Source: an uncultured Bacteroidales bacterium (lineage in GTDB: Bacteria; Bacteroidota; Bacteroidia; Bacteroidales; Paludibacteraceae). Taken from it: a DNA stretch of 39,247 nucleotides. Shown here piece by piece: positions 26,433-34,621 of this stretch. Below the pieces are notes generated by a model. The model was given only the letters and a program-made list of their open reading frames with translations. It had not been told where the DNA came from and did no database searches. Each line of letters starts with the position of its first letter. Within the stretch, counting starts at the first letter, position 1. The translations under genes were made by a program, and so were the position numbers. The DNA lies in the NCBI GenBank assembly GCA_902769535.1, contig CACXPH010000025.1, positions 1 to 39,247 of the forward strand, read 5' to 3'.

Positions 26433-26464
26433 TTGTTATTTGTGATTTTTGATTTTCGATTTAT
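26423..26464. repeat. Heptad repeat through the YgiQ stop and M23 start (6 x 7 bp)
   Basis: Six units start at 26423, 26430, 26437, 26444, 26451 and 26458, of the form KATTTKY. On the minus strand the unit is near AAATCAC. The M23 start (26432-26430) and the YgiQ stop (26438-26436) are both built from repeat units. Confidence 0.88.
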
Positions 26465-28178
26465 TTTCGGGCTTGTACCAGAAGAAGTACTGGTTCTGTT
26501 GTTTTTTCTCTTCGGGTGTACGCGCGACGTATATAGGTTCGCGCGTGTAAGGGTTAATGCCGGTGTAGAACATAGTTGTGGACAGCGTCATAGGTGTCGG
26601 CGTGAAGTCCTGAACCTGTTCCGGCCGGTAATGCATTTTCTTCGTTTCCTCGGCCAGATGCTGCATGTCCTTTCGCGTGCAGCCCGGGTGCGAGGAGATG
26701 AAGTACGGGATGAGTTGTTGGTTGAGTCCCGCCTCCTTGTTGATACGCAGGAAGAGCTCGCGGAACTCGAGGTAGTTCTTCCAGTTCGGTTTGCGCATGA
26801 TGTGCAGTACGTTATCCGAACTGTGCTCGGGTGCTACCTTAAGTCGTCCTGACACGTGACGTGTGATCAGTTGCCGCGCATAGGCCTCGCTCATGAGGTC
26901 GTAACGGATACCCGAACCGACAAAGGCATGCTTGACGTACGGCAACTTATCGACCGTGCGGTAGAGGTCGAGCAGCGGTTCGAAATCCCGGTTGAGGTTC
27001 TTGCAGATAGCCGGTTGCAGACAGGAAGGCCGTGCACATTTCTCGCATAGGCTCATGTCCTTGCCGTGCATACCGTACATGTTCGCCGACGGTCCACCGA
27101 GGTCGGAGATAATACCGTGCCAGTCCGGTAATTGGCTTAGTTTATCTATCTGCCGGAGGATGGACTGCTTGGATCGCGATACGATCTGCTTGCCTTGATG
27201 GGCACTGATCGTGCAGAACGAGCACCCGCCGAAACAACCACGGTGCATGCACACCGACCACTTGATCATCTCATAAGCCGGTATATGTTTGCCCTTGTAT
27301 TTGGGATGCGGCGCGTACTGATACGGCAGGTCGTAGATAGCGTCCAGTTGCTCCGTCGTGATCGGCAGATAGGACGGATTAACCACCACCCACTTGTTGC
27401 CAACCGGCTGTACAAGCGTCGTCTGGTGGATCTTATTGGATTCTACCTCAATCAGCCGGAAGTTCTCCGCGTGCACGCGCTTGTCACGCACTGCCTGTTC
27501 GTGCGAAGCAAGCATGATGGCGCCTTCCGGGATCTCCGATTTGTCGGAAGTCAGGAAGGCCGTTTGAGGCACATCGTGTAACGAAATCCTTTCACCTTTC
27601 ACCTTTAACCTTTCAACTTTATTAGCTATCTCCGTCATCGCTTGTTCACCCATACCATAGACGAGCAAGTCTGCACCGCTGTCCACAAGGATGGACGGCA
27701 TGAGCTTGTCCTGCCAGTAGTCATAGTGCGTCAAACGGCGCATGGACGCCTCGATACCACCGATAATAACCGGCACGTCCGGATAGAGCGACTTGAGGAT
27801 CTTGCAGTAGGTGATCGTGCAGTAATCCGGTCGTGCACCTGCTCGTCCGTCGGGTGTATAGGCATCGTCTGAACGTTTACGCTTAGCAGCCGTATAGTGG
27901 TTGACCATACTATCCATCGAACCGGCAGACACCGCAAAATACAGACGAGGACGACCGAACTTCTTAAAGTCCCGGTAATCCCCGTGCCAGTCCGGTTGAG
28001 GCACGATAGCTACTTTGTAGCCAGCCGCCTCAAGTACACGACCTAACACCGCCGCGCCAAAAGAAGGATGGTCGATATACGCATCACCGGTGAAGAAGAT
28101 GATATCCACTTCATCCCAACCGCGTAACTCCATCTCTTTGCGAGTTGTCGGCAAATATTTCTTCAGGTCATACTCCAC
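26436..28178 (-). CDS. YgiQ-type radical SAM protein
   Basis: 580 residues of the YgiQ/UPF0313 family, whose substrate is unknown. The N-terminal cobalamin-binding-like part reads WDEVDIIFFTGDAYIDHPSFG. The radical SAM cluster motif CxxxCxxC is Cys315, Cys319 and Cys322 in HRGCFGGCSFC. The later FVGSGIRYDL and LKVAPEHSSDNVL segments are family hallmarks. The start is GTG at 28178, overlapping the dnaX TAG by one base; the nearby ATG is out of frame. Two heptad tracts touch it: one inside (residues about 187-197) and one forming its C-terminus. Confidence 0.92.
   Translation of the reverse strand: MEYDLKKYLPTTRKEMELRGWDEVDIIFFTGDAYIDHPSFGAAVLGRVLEAAGYKVAIVPQPDWHGDYRDFKKFGRPRLYFAVSAGSMDSMVNHYTAAKRKRSDDAYTPDGRAGARPDYCTITYCKILKSLYPDVPVIIGGIEASMRRLTHYDYWQDKLMPSILVDSGADLLVYGMGEQAMTEIANKVERLKVKGERISLHDVPQTAFLTSDKSEIPEGAIMLASHEQAVRDKRVHAENFRLIEVESNKIHQTTLVQPVGNKWVVVNPSYLPITTEQLDAIYDLPYQYAPHPKYKGKHIPAYEMIKWSVCMHRGCFGGCSFCTISAHQGKQIVSRSKQSILRQIDKLSQLPDWHGIISDLGGPSANMYGMHGKDMSLCEKCARPSCLQPAICKNLNRDFEPLLDLYRTVDKLPYVKHAFVGSGIRYDLMSEAYARQLITRHVSGRLKVAPEHSSDNVLHIMRKPNWKNYLEFRELFLRINKEAGLNQQLIPYFISSHPGCTRKDMQHLAEETKKMHYRPEQVQDFTPTPMTLSTTMFYTGINPYTREPIYVARTPEEKKQQNQYFFWYKPENKSKIKNHK
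27590..27617. repeat. Heptad repeat inside YgiQ gene (4 x 7 bp, TTTCACC)
   Basis: Units at 27590, 27597, 27604 and 27611 (TTTCACC twice, then TTTAACC and TTTCAAC). They encode the charged stretch RLKVKGER, between two conserved parts of the protein. Confidence 0.87.
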
Positions 28179-29893
28179 TAATCGATCTGCAAATCCAATG
28201 TTTCTTTGAGTTCCACCAAAGCCGGGTTCTGTTCGGCCATGAGGGCGTATTTCTCTTCGGCGGTAAAAGCCATCTGTTCCTGGTTGAACTCCTCCTGCAC
28301 GATGTTGATCTGCAGCAGGTTGTTATGCAAGGCTCGGTGTAACTGCTGTAGCAACACCGGCATGGCTTTTTTCATCTCCTGCAACTGCCATGGGTTCGGC
28401 ATCATGATCTGCGCCGTGCTCTCGTCCGTGAGGTGCGGGATATAACTTTCGATCAACTGTTTGAGACGCAATTCCTCCTTATGGGTAGCAGCCAGACCAA
28501 CCCACGCGTCTCTGAGTTGGTCAGCCGTAAAAGGGCGGTTAGACTCCTCCTGAGGAGGAGTATTTGTGATTGGTGATTGTTGATTTGTAATTTCCGGCTT
28601 CTCTTCTTTCTTGAGGCCAAGACCTAAACCGATCTTCGGCATCTTAGGGATAGAAGGGGCAGGCTGCGGAGCCTGGGCAGCAGGAGCCGCAGGAGCTGGA
28701 TTGCCCTTCTCGGCGGAAGCCGCTCCTCCCGTTTGTCGGGAGGACGCTCCGGGCTGACTAGACGGTCTAGGCTGACTAAGCTGACTAGGTACAGTTTGCA
28801 GGACTCCTAATTGGCATAGTTTGACCAGAGCCAGTTCAACCGTCAGGCGTTTGTTACGCGCCGTGCGGTAGTTAATATCGCAAGTATTGAGCAAGTCGAG
28901 TGCCTGGAAGAGCCAAACCGGAGAGCAGTGCTGCGCCTGCAGGGCATAACGCTGACGGATGGCCTCCGAGGTCTCGAGCAGTTGGAGCGTCTGAGGATCT
29001 TTGCTAACCAGCACATCACGCAGGTGCTGGGCAAAACCCGTCACGAAATGACCGGCATCAAAACCGTGGTTCAGTACATCGTTGAAGAGCAGCAGCGCCT
29101 TCGTCACATCGTGCTGCAGCGCCGCGTCCACCAAGTTGAAATAGTAATCGGCATTGAGCACGTTCAGCACAGCGATCGTCTGCTCATACGTGATGTTATT
29201 GCCGCAGAACGCCACCAACTGATCGAAGATAGATAGTGCGTCACGCATACCACCGTCGGCTTTCTGCGCTACGACGTTCAGTGCCTCTTCGCTCACCGTG
29301 ATACCTTCGTTCGCTGCCACTTTCTGCAAGTACGCGATGGTGTCGGGTACGGTAATACGGTTGAAATCATACACCTGGCAACGGCTCAAGATCGTCGGTA
29401 TCACCTTGTGCTTCTCCGTCGTTGCAAGAATGAAGATGGCATATGAAGGCGGTTCTTCGAGGGTCTTCAGCAAGGCGTTAAACGCACCGGCCGAGAGCAT
29501 ATGTACCTCATCGATGATATACACGGAGTACTTACCGATCTGCGGCGGGATACGCACTTGGTCGATGAGCGAACGGATGTCCTCGACGGAGTTATTCGAC
29601 GCCGCATCCAGTTCGTGAATATTAAACGACCGCTGCTCGTTGAAGGCCTTACAACTCTCGCACTCATTGCAGGCATCGTAACCGTTTTGCGGGTTAAGAC
29701 AGTTAATGGTCTTTGCGAAGATACGTGCGCAGGTGGTCTTACCTACCCCTCGCGGTCCGCAGAACAAATACGCATGCGCCAGACGGTTCTGACGAATGGC
29801 GTTCTGCAAGGTCTGCGTGAGCGCTTGCTGACCCACTACCGACTCAAAAGTCTGCGGTCTGTACTTTCGCGCTGAAACAATGTAATCACTCAT
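28178..29893 (-). CDS. dnaX: DNA polymerase III subunit gamma/tau
   Basis: 571 residues. Clamp-loader ATPase: Walker A GPRGVGKT at 46-53, zinc cysteines 65, 75, 78 and 81, Walker B IIDEVHML and the SRC sensor (ILSRCQVY). A proline/alanine/glutamine-rich linker follows at about 375-450, then a C-terminal helical domain as in tau. No A-rich slippery site for a shorter gamma product was found. The linker DNA has a heptad tract, a nonamer tract and two strong inverted repeats (about 28543-28561 and 28729-28749). Its start overlaps the phosphopantetheinyl transferase end by 8 bases. Confidence 0.95.
   Translation of the reverse strand: MSDYIVSARKYRPQTFESVVGQQALTQTLQNAIRQNRLAHAYLFCGPRGVGKTTCARIFAKTINCLNPQNGYDACNECESCKAFNEQRSFNIHELDAASNNSVEDIRSLIDQVRIPPQIGKYSVYIIDEVHMLSAGAFNALLKTLEEPPSYAIFILATTEKHKVIPTILSRCQVYDFNRITVPDTIAYLQKVAANEGITVSEEALNVVAQKADGGMRDALSIFDQLVAFCGNNITYEQTIAVLNVLNADYYFNLVDAALQHDVTKALLLFNDVLNHGFDAGHFVTGFAQHLRDVLVSKDPQTLQLLETSEAIRQRYALQAQHCSPVWLFQALDLLNTCDINYRTARNKRLTVELALVKLCQLGVLQTVPSQLSQPRPSSQPGASSRQTGGAASAEKGNPAPAAPAAQAPQPAPSIPKMPKIGLGLGLKKEEKPEITNQQSPITNTPPQEESNRPFTADQLRDAWVGLAATHKEELRLKQLIESYIPHLTDESTAQIMMPNPWQLQEMKKAMPVLLQQLHRALHNNLLQINIVQEEFNQEQMAFTAEEKYALMAEQNPALVELKETLDLQID
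28559..28593. repeat. Heptad repeat in the dnaX linker (5 x 7 bp, GTGATTG)
   Basis: Units at 28559, 28566, 28573, 28580 and 28587 with core GTGATTG. They encode ITNQQSPITN in the disordered linker of tau. On the minus strand the word is CAATCAC, the same family as 26423 and 35245. Confidence 0.87.
28752..28787. repeat. Nonamer repeat in the dnaX linker (4 x 9 bp)
   Basis: Units at 28752, 28761, 28770 and 28779, core GGCTGACTA, the second diverged. It encodes a Ser/Gln/Pro-rich piece of the linker. The 9-base unit keeps the frame. Confidence 0.75.
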
Positions 29894-30455
29894 ATGCTAT
29901 ACTGTATATATAATTTGCTTTTTCAAAAGTCTCCAATTTCCAATCTCCAATTTCCAATATCTTTTGGACTTGTTCAAAAGATTGTATCCCCGTTCCCTGC
30001 ATCTTGACCACCGCCTCTTTCTGTGTCCAGAGACGGATAAACGCGCGGTCTCTCTCTAACGCACTCATTCCATCATTCACTAACTCTCTCTCCGCTTCAT
30101 TCATCGTCCTTTTGATCAGTTCCTCGTCCGCATGGCGAATCGCTTCTATATCGATACCTATCGGCTTCTCGTCTACCGCGACCGCGATACCCTGCTTGCA
30201 ATGACTGATAGAGAAGTGCGGTCCTCCTTCGATAAACGGCTTGCCGTGCTCGTTATATTTCCAATCCCGTAACCCGTAACCCATAACCTCTAATCCCTCT
30301 TTCAACATCAACCAACTCTTAAGGCAGCAGAACTGCCCGAGCGTGTGCTTGTACCGCAGTGCCTGTTCGCGCCGCTGCGCGGACACCAGCGGAAGCATCC
30401 GTTGCACTTCCTGCTCCGTGCACTGCTCCATCCTATCGAAGATCTCAACTCTCAT
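29886..30455 (-). CDS. 4'-phosphopantetheinyl transferase superfamily protein
   Basis: 189 residues of the Sfp-like superfamily. GIDIE at 100-104 holds the magnesium-binding aspartate and glutamate, and WTQKEAVVK at 143-151 the catalytic Glu/Lys motif; PHFSISHC near 79-86 is also conserved. It would transfer phosphopantetheine from CoA to a carrier protein. No polyketide or peptide synthase is in view, so the target may be acyl carrier protein or unknown. Heptad tracts lie at its start, in its first third and near its end. It overlaps dnaX by 8 bases. Confidence 0.88.
   Translation of the reverse strand: MRVEIFDRMEQCTEQEVQRMLPLVSAQRREQALRYKHTLGQFCCLKSWLMLKEGLEVMGYGLRDWKYNEHGKPFIEGGPHFSISHCKQGIAVAVDEKPIGIDIEAIRHADEELIKRTMNEAERELVNDGMSALERDRAFIRLWTQKEAVVKMQGTGIQSFEQVQKILEIGDWKLETFEKANYIYSIAYE
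29930..29957. repeat. Heptad repeat near the end of the transferase gene (4 x 7 bp, TYTCCAA)
   Basis: Units at 29930, 29937, 29944 and 29951 alternate TCTCCAA and TTTCCAA. They encode LEIGDWKLE near the C-terminus. Confidence 0.87.
30265..30299. repeat. Heptad repeat within the transferase gene (5 x 7 bp, ACCCRTA)
   Basis: Units at 30265, 30272, 30279, 30286 and 30293, core ACCCGTA/ACCCATA. They encode residues about 52-63 (LEVMGYGLRDW). The same word family recurs at 34569. Confidence 0.85.
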
Positions 30456-30511
30456 CTCTAACCTCTAACCGCTCACCGCTCACCGCTCACCGCTAACCTC
30501 TAACCTTTACT
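30444..30511. repeat. Long heptad repeat between RND pump and transferase genes (about 9 x 7 bp)
   Basis: In 7-base register from 30444, units read CTCAACT, CTCATCT, CTAACCT, CTAACCG, CTCACCG (three times), CTAACCT (twice), then a decayed unit. The tract fills the whole 51-base spacer, includes the transferase ATG (30455-30453) and reaches the RND stop codon (30509-30507). It is the longest and most regular heptad tract in the window. Confidence 0.92.
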
Positions 30512-33500
30512 CCCCTCTTCCATGTACTTTCCAATAAACAACCGGCAGGATCGTAACGGTCAGCGGCAGGGTAAAGAGTGTTCCAAAGCAGATCACAACA
30601 CCCATCGGCATCCAAAGACTCGTCGCTGCAATGATCATCGGCAGCACACCGAGCGCTGTCGTGGCGCTTGTCAGGAACACCGGACGCATACGTCGTAAGC
30701 CTGCCTGGAACGCCGCCTCACGATAGTTAAGGTGCTTATATTTGCGGGCATCTTCCGCGTACTCGTACATCATGATCGCGTTACGCACGATGATACCTAT
30801 CAGACTGACGATACCGAGTACCGCCGTGATAGAGATGTCGAGTCCGAAAATCCACAAGCCAAGCATCGAGCCGAAGATACACAGTATCGCACTCGACAGC
30901 GTCAGCAGGGCCAGACCTATCTTGCCGAAATGGTAAAGCAGCAGCACGAGCATGACCGCCAGGGCAGCCACTACCGACCAGAGTATCTGCGGCACCATCA
31001 GTCCATTGATCTCGGTCAGTCCGCCGTAGGTGATACGTACACCTTCCGGCAGGTTCGTCATATGCGTCTCAATCCACTGCTTCACTTTCTTCTCCGCCGA
31101 CACCTGACTGGTGGAGCCTCTGAGGTCCGCACCGACGGTGATGGTTCGTACGGCATTACGGCGTTCCAGACAGGTATGATGCCAGCCCGGTTCGAGTGTC
31201 GCCACTTGGCGCAGCGGAGTCCACACACCCGGTATGGCCGTCGGCACCGGCAGTGCACTCAGTTCGTCTATCGTCATCGTCTCTGCGCCGGCCGTATAGA
31301 GCACCACCGGCACACCGTAACTGCCTTCGTAGAGCGTGGTGATCGTCGCTCCCCGGGTCACTTCGCGCAGGTACATGGAGAGCATCGTCTGGGTGATACC
31401 CAGACGCGTCGCCTCGTCGGCCTTAAGCACAATACGCGTCGAAGCGGCTACATTATTATAGTTGCAGTGGACCCACTGCATCTCGGGCTGCTTGACCATG
31501 AAATGGTATATGCTGTCCGCCAGCGGAGCCATCTCGTCCCAGTTCTCTCCTTGCACGCGTACCTCAAGCGGGTTCTTGACCGCCTGATAGTCCAGTTGTT
31601 TGAACCGCGCATAAGCATTCGGGAAATAGTTCTCGTATCGGCTGCTGTACTCCTTGAGGATCTGCGAGGTGGCTTTGCTGGACTTTGTATTGACGATCAG
31701 TTGGGCGAAGTTAGGCGCCGGTGTCTGCGGGCTATAGGTAGCATGGAAACGCGGGCTGGACTGCCCCATGAAGGCAGTCACGCTCACCACCCGACGGTCT
31801 GCACGGAGGATGCGCGCCAGGCTGTCCGCCACTACGGCACTCTCCTGCGTCGTAGTGCCGTCCGGCAGGTGGATCTCCACGGCGAAGAACTCCCGCTCCG
31901 CTTTCGGCAGCAGTTGCAGGTTCAGATTCGCCATGAGGATGAGACCGATCAGCGTCGTACCTCCTAACAGTGTCCAAACGATCCACGGACGGTTAAAGCA
32001 GCCTTGCAGACCGCGCTTGTATGCGTTCTGCAGCCATGTAAAGAACCTATTCTGAATACGCTCCACGAGGTTCAGTTCCTCGGGTTTGCGCACACGTATA
32101 TAGCGGAAAGCGAGGTAGGGCGTCACCCAGGTCGCATAGAAGATCGACGCCACCAAGGCAAAGAGCACAGCCCATGGGAACAGTTGTACGAACTCACCCA
32201 GCGGTCCGGTGATGATTCGCGTCATCGGGAAGAACATACCGCATACAGCCATCGTCGCCAAGCTCATCGGCACAAACAAGAGACTCGTGCTCACGTTCGC
32301 CGAGAACCAGCGGGAATGGCCTCGAGTGAGGTAGTTGGTGTAGCCGTCAATGACGATCACCGAGTCATCCACGATCATACCGAGCACGAAGATGAGTGCA
32401 GCTAAGGTGACCGTGTTCAATTCGATACCGGTCAGGTACATCAGACCGATGCAGATGGCCGTGCAGACCGGCAGACCGGTAGCCGCCACCAAGGCGGTAC
32501 GCAGCGGGAAGAGCAACAGCATGACTGCTATCACCACCAATATCGAGATGAAGATATCGCGCAAGAAAGAGAGCACCGAGTCGTTGACCACCTTCGGTTG
32601 GTCAGTGATGCGATGAAAGCGGATATCCGGCGGTAAGAGGGCGGCAGCCTCTTCCAGTTGTCTATCCACCTCACGACCGAAAGCCACAATATTATTGCCC
32701 GGCACCATCTCCATGTTGATGATCAGGCAGGGTTTGTCATCATGCTCGACGAACTGCTTAGGCGTCTGATAGCGGCGCTCGACCGACGCTATATCGCGGA
32801 GTCGCACGACGGCACCGGTGACCGGGTCTGACCATACAATCTGCTCCTGCAGTTCATATTCAGACTGATACGGGATGACCACCTGCAACTGACCCTGCGT
32901 CTCGTTCTCGCCGCCTATCGTACGCAGTCCCTGCAGCGCCATCTGCGCCTGCAGAGCCGTCGGACTGATGCCGTATCGCGAGAGTCGCTCGATATCGACG
33001 GTGACGGCTATCTCTTCGGTCTGCTGCCCCAAGATACGTATCTTACCCATCTCAGGTATCGTGCGCAGATGCGAGCATACCTCCGTGACGTACTGCTCCA
33101 GTTCGCGCGGACTGCGTTGGTCACTCTCCACGGCGATAAGCAGGGAAGAGGTGTTCCCGAAGTCGTCCATGAGCACGGTCTGCAGCACACCGGCCGGCAT
33201 CTTCGTCTTCTGCAGCAGCGGCAGACCGTCGCGGATCTTGAGCCAAGTCTGATGGTCGATATAATCCATGCGGAGCATGACGTACAGATATGCGATGCCG
33301 TCCTCACTGATACTGTAGGTCAGTTTCTTATCGACGGCCTCGAAGGAGTTGATATAGTCCTCTAAGGGTATGGTCACCTGCTGCTCCACTTCTTCGGCCG
33401 TAGCACCCGGATAGAGCGCTGCTACCAGTCCCTGACGCACGGTGAACTGCGGAAACTCATCCTTGTTCATCTGCGGCAACGACCAGATACCGAAGGCCAT

Positions 33501-33578
33501 GAGCACTAAGAACAAAGCCATCACAAGGCCGTGACGCTTCATCGCTCCTTCAATATGTCCTTTCGTCTTTAGTGCCAT
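30507..33578 (-). CDS. RND family efflux pump, inner-membrane subunit
   Basis: 1023 residues, AcrB/MexB-like. An N-terminal membrane helix (about 15-33) precedes a porter domain (FTVRQGLVAALYPGATAEEVEQQVT), then a block of helices with the proton-relay aspartates in LGMIVDDSVIVID, a second periplasmic half (LLPKAEREFFAVEI) and a final helix block with LIGIIVRNAIMMYEYAED. It exports small molecules using the proton gradient, with the adaptor gene just upstream (10-base overlap). No outer-membrane channel gene is in the cluster. The substrate is not predictable. Confidence 0.94.
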   Translation of the reverse strand: MALKTKGHIEGAMKRHGLVMALFLVLMAFGIWSLPQMNKDEFPQFTVRQGLVAALYPGATAEEVEQQVTIPLEDYINSFEAVDKKLTYSISEDGIAYLYVMLRMDYIDHQTWLKIRDGLPLLQKTKMPAGVLQTVLMDDFGNTSSLLIAVESDQRSPRELEQYVTEVCSHLRTIPEMGKIRILGQQTEEIAVTVDIERLSRYGISPTALQAQMALQGLRTIGGENETQGQLQVVIPYQSEYELQEQIVWSDPVTGAVVRLRDIASVERRYQTPKQFVEHDDKPCLIINMEMVPGNNIVAFGREVDRQLEEAAALLPPDIRFHRITDQPKVVNDSVLSFLRDIFISILVVIAVMLLLFPLRTALVAATGLPVCTAICIGLMYLTGIELNTVTLAALIFVLGMIVDDSVIVIDGYTNYLTRGHSRWFSANVSTSLLFVPMSLATMAVCGMFFPMTRIITGPLGEFVQLFPWAVLFALVASIFYATWVTPYLAFRYIRVRKPEELNLVERIQNRFFTWLQNAYKRGLQGCFNRPWIVWTLLGGTTLIGLILMANLNLQLLPKAEREFFAVEIHLPDGTTTQESAVVADSLARILRADRRVVSVTAFMGQSSPRFHATYSPQTPAPNFAQLIVNTKSSKATSQILKEYSSRYENYFPNAYARFKQLDYQAVKNPLEVRVQGENWDEMAPLADSIYHFMVKQPEMQWVHCNYNNVAASTRIVLKADEATRLGITQTMLSMYLREVTRGATITTLYEGSYGVPVVLYTAGAETMTIDELSALPVPTAIPGVWTPLRQVATLEPGWHHTCLERRNAVRTITVGADLRGSTSQVSAEKKVKQWIETHMTNLPEGVRITYGGLTEINGLMVPQILWSVVAALAVMLVLLLYHFGKIGLALLTLSSAILCIFGSMLGLWIFGLDISITAVLGIVSLIGIIVRNAIMMYEYAEDARKYKHLNYREAAFQAGLRRMRPVFLTSATTALGVLPMIIAATSLWMPMGVVICFGTLFTLPLTVTILPVVYWKVHGRGE

Positions 33579-34621
33579 GTGACATTACAGTCGTTGTACA
33601 GTTTCTGGTATCCTTCGATGATGAGCGTGTCGCCCGCCTGAAGACCGGACAGGACACGTACGCCGTCAGCCTGATAGCCGTCCACCGTGATATCCCGCCG
33701 CACGGCTCTGCCCTGCTCTACTACCCACACGGTGTGTCCCTGCGGTTTGAGTAACACACATTTCGCCGGGATAACAATTCGCTCACCGCTAATCGATAAT
33801 CGTTCACCCCTAATTGTTACCTTCCCCACCATGCCGGGCACCAGTATGTCTGCGCCGCCTTGAATACGGGCCACCACTTCGCAAGTATGCGTCACTACAT
33901 TCGAGGTCACACTCTTCTCCGTGATGACGATCGGCAGTACGGTATCCACCGCGGGACACTCGACCGATCCTTTCGCCTTGATCCACTCGCCGTTCGCCTC
34001 CGCCTCCGGTACGGCGAACCGCACGCTGTAGGCCGTCAGGTCGAATATCGAGCAAAGTCGTGTTCCGGGAATGATAGTCTGGCCTTTCTCTACGTTCAGG
34101 CCGTCCAGCACGCCGTCACAGGGCGCAGTGAGGGTGCACTCGTTCAATTGTTGCTTGGCAGCCTCGTACATAGAACGGGCTTGCGCCAACTTGCTCTCAA
34201 TCTCCACCATCTTCTGATCACTCACTACCCCCTTGTCATGCACTTGACGCACGCGGTCATAACCGTCCTGTGCATGACGCAGAGCGGCTTCAGCAGTAGC
34301 CAAGGCATTACGGGCCTGCGTGTCGTCGATAGCAAGGATAGCCTGTCCGGCTTTGAGACGCTGACCGTTCTTGGCGTGGATAGCCACCACCCGACCTGCA
34401 CTCTGCAGGCTGAGCGGCGTCTGTTTAGCCGGTTCTACCGTACCGAGATAGCGAGAAACGGCTGTGCCGTCCTGCGAGGTGACGACCATCGTCTTCACCG
34501 GCAGGGGTGCCTGCTCGCCTTTGCGCTGCTCATAATGGGAACAACTCACCATAGCCAACATAGTGGCTCCCATAACCCATAACCTATAACCCATAACCAT
34601 TATAAACTTTTTTCCATTCAA
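33569..34621 (-). CDS. RND efflux periplasmic adaptor lipoprotein
   Basis: 350 residues of the membrane-fusion-protein family. The signal ends at lipobox AMVSC (Cys27). Then come a barrel-sandwich half (GRVVAIHAKNGQRLKAGQAILAIDD), a helical hairpin (about 90-145), the second lipoyl half (GVLDGLNVEKGQTIIPGTRL) and a beta barrel. It links the inner-membrane pump to the outer membrane. The start at 34621 lies inside the MATE gene (38-base overlap), and the signal peptide codons are partly heptad repeat. A second tract encodes RLSISGERIVI near residue 275. Confidence 0.92.
   Translation of the reverse strand: MNGKKFIMVMGYRLWVMGATMLAMVSCSHYEQRKGEQAPLPVKTMVVTSQDGTAVSRYLGTVEPAKQTPLSLQSAGRVVAIHAKNGQRLKAGQAILAIDDTQARNALATAEAALRHAQDGYDRVRQVHDKGVVSDQKMVEIESKLAQARSMYEAAKQQLNECTLTAPCDGVLDGLNVEKGQTIIPGTRLCSIFDLTAYSVRFAVPEAEANGEWIKAKGSVECPAVDTVLPIVITEKSVTSNVVTHTCEVVARIQGGADILVPGMVGKVTIRGERLSISGERIVIPAKCVLLKPQGHTVWVVEQGRAVRRDITVDGYQADGVRVLSGLQAGDTLIIEGYQKLYNDCNVTWH
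33780..33821. repeat. Heptad repeat in the adaptor gene (6 x 7 bp, CGCTCAC/CGCTAAT)
   Basis: Units at 33780, 33787, 33794, 33801, 33808 and 33815, of the CGNTCAC or CGNTAAT type. They encode the ISGER-like segment seen also in the VWA lipoprotein, in unrelated domain context. Confidence 0.87.
34569..34603. repeat. Heptad repeat across MATE stop and adaptor signal peptide (5 x 7 bp, CCCATAA)
   Basis: Units at 34569, 34576, 34583, 34590 and 34597, core CCCATAA. The MATE stop (34586-34584) is in the third unit. The same bases in another frame encode adaptor residues VMGYRLWVMG. Confidence 0.87.

Noticed and set aside
28600-28640. Programmed frameshift slippery site in dnaX
   Set aside because: The A-rich stretch is interrupted by G every few bases; no AAAAAAG-type heptamer was found before the hairpins.
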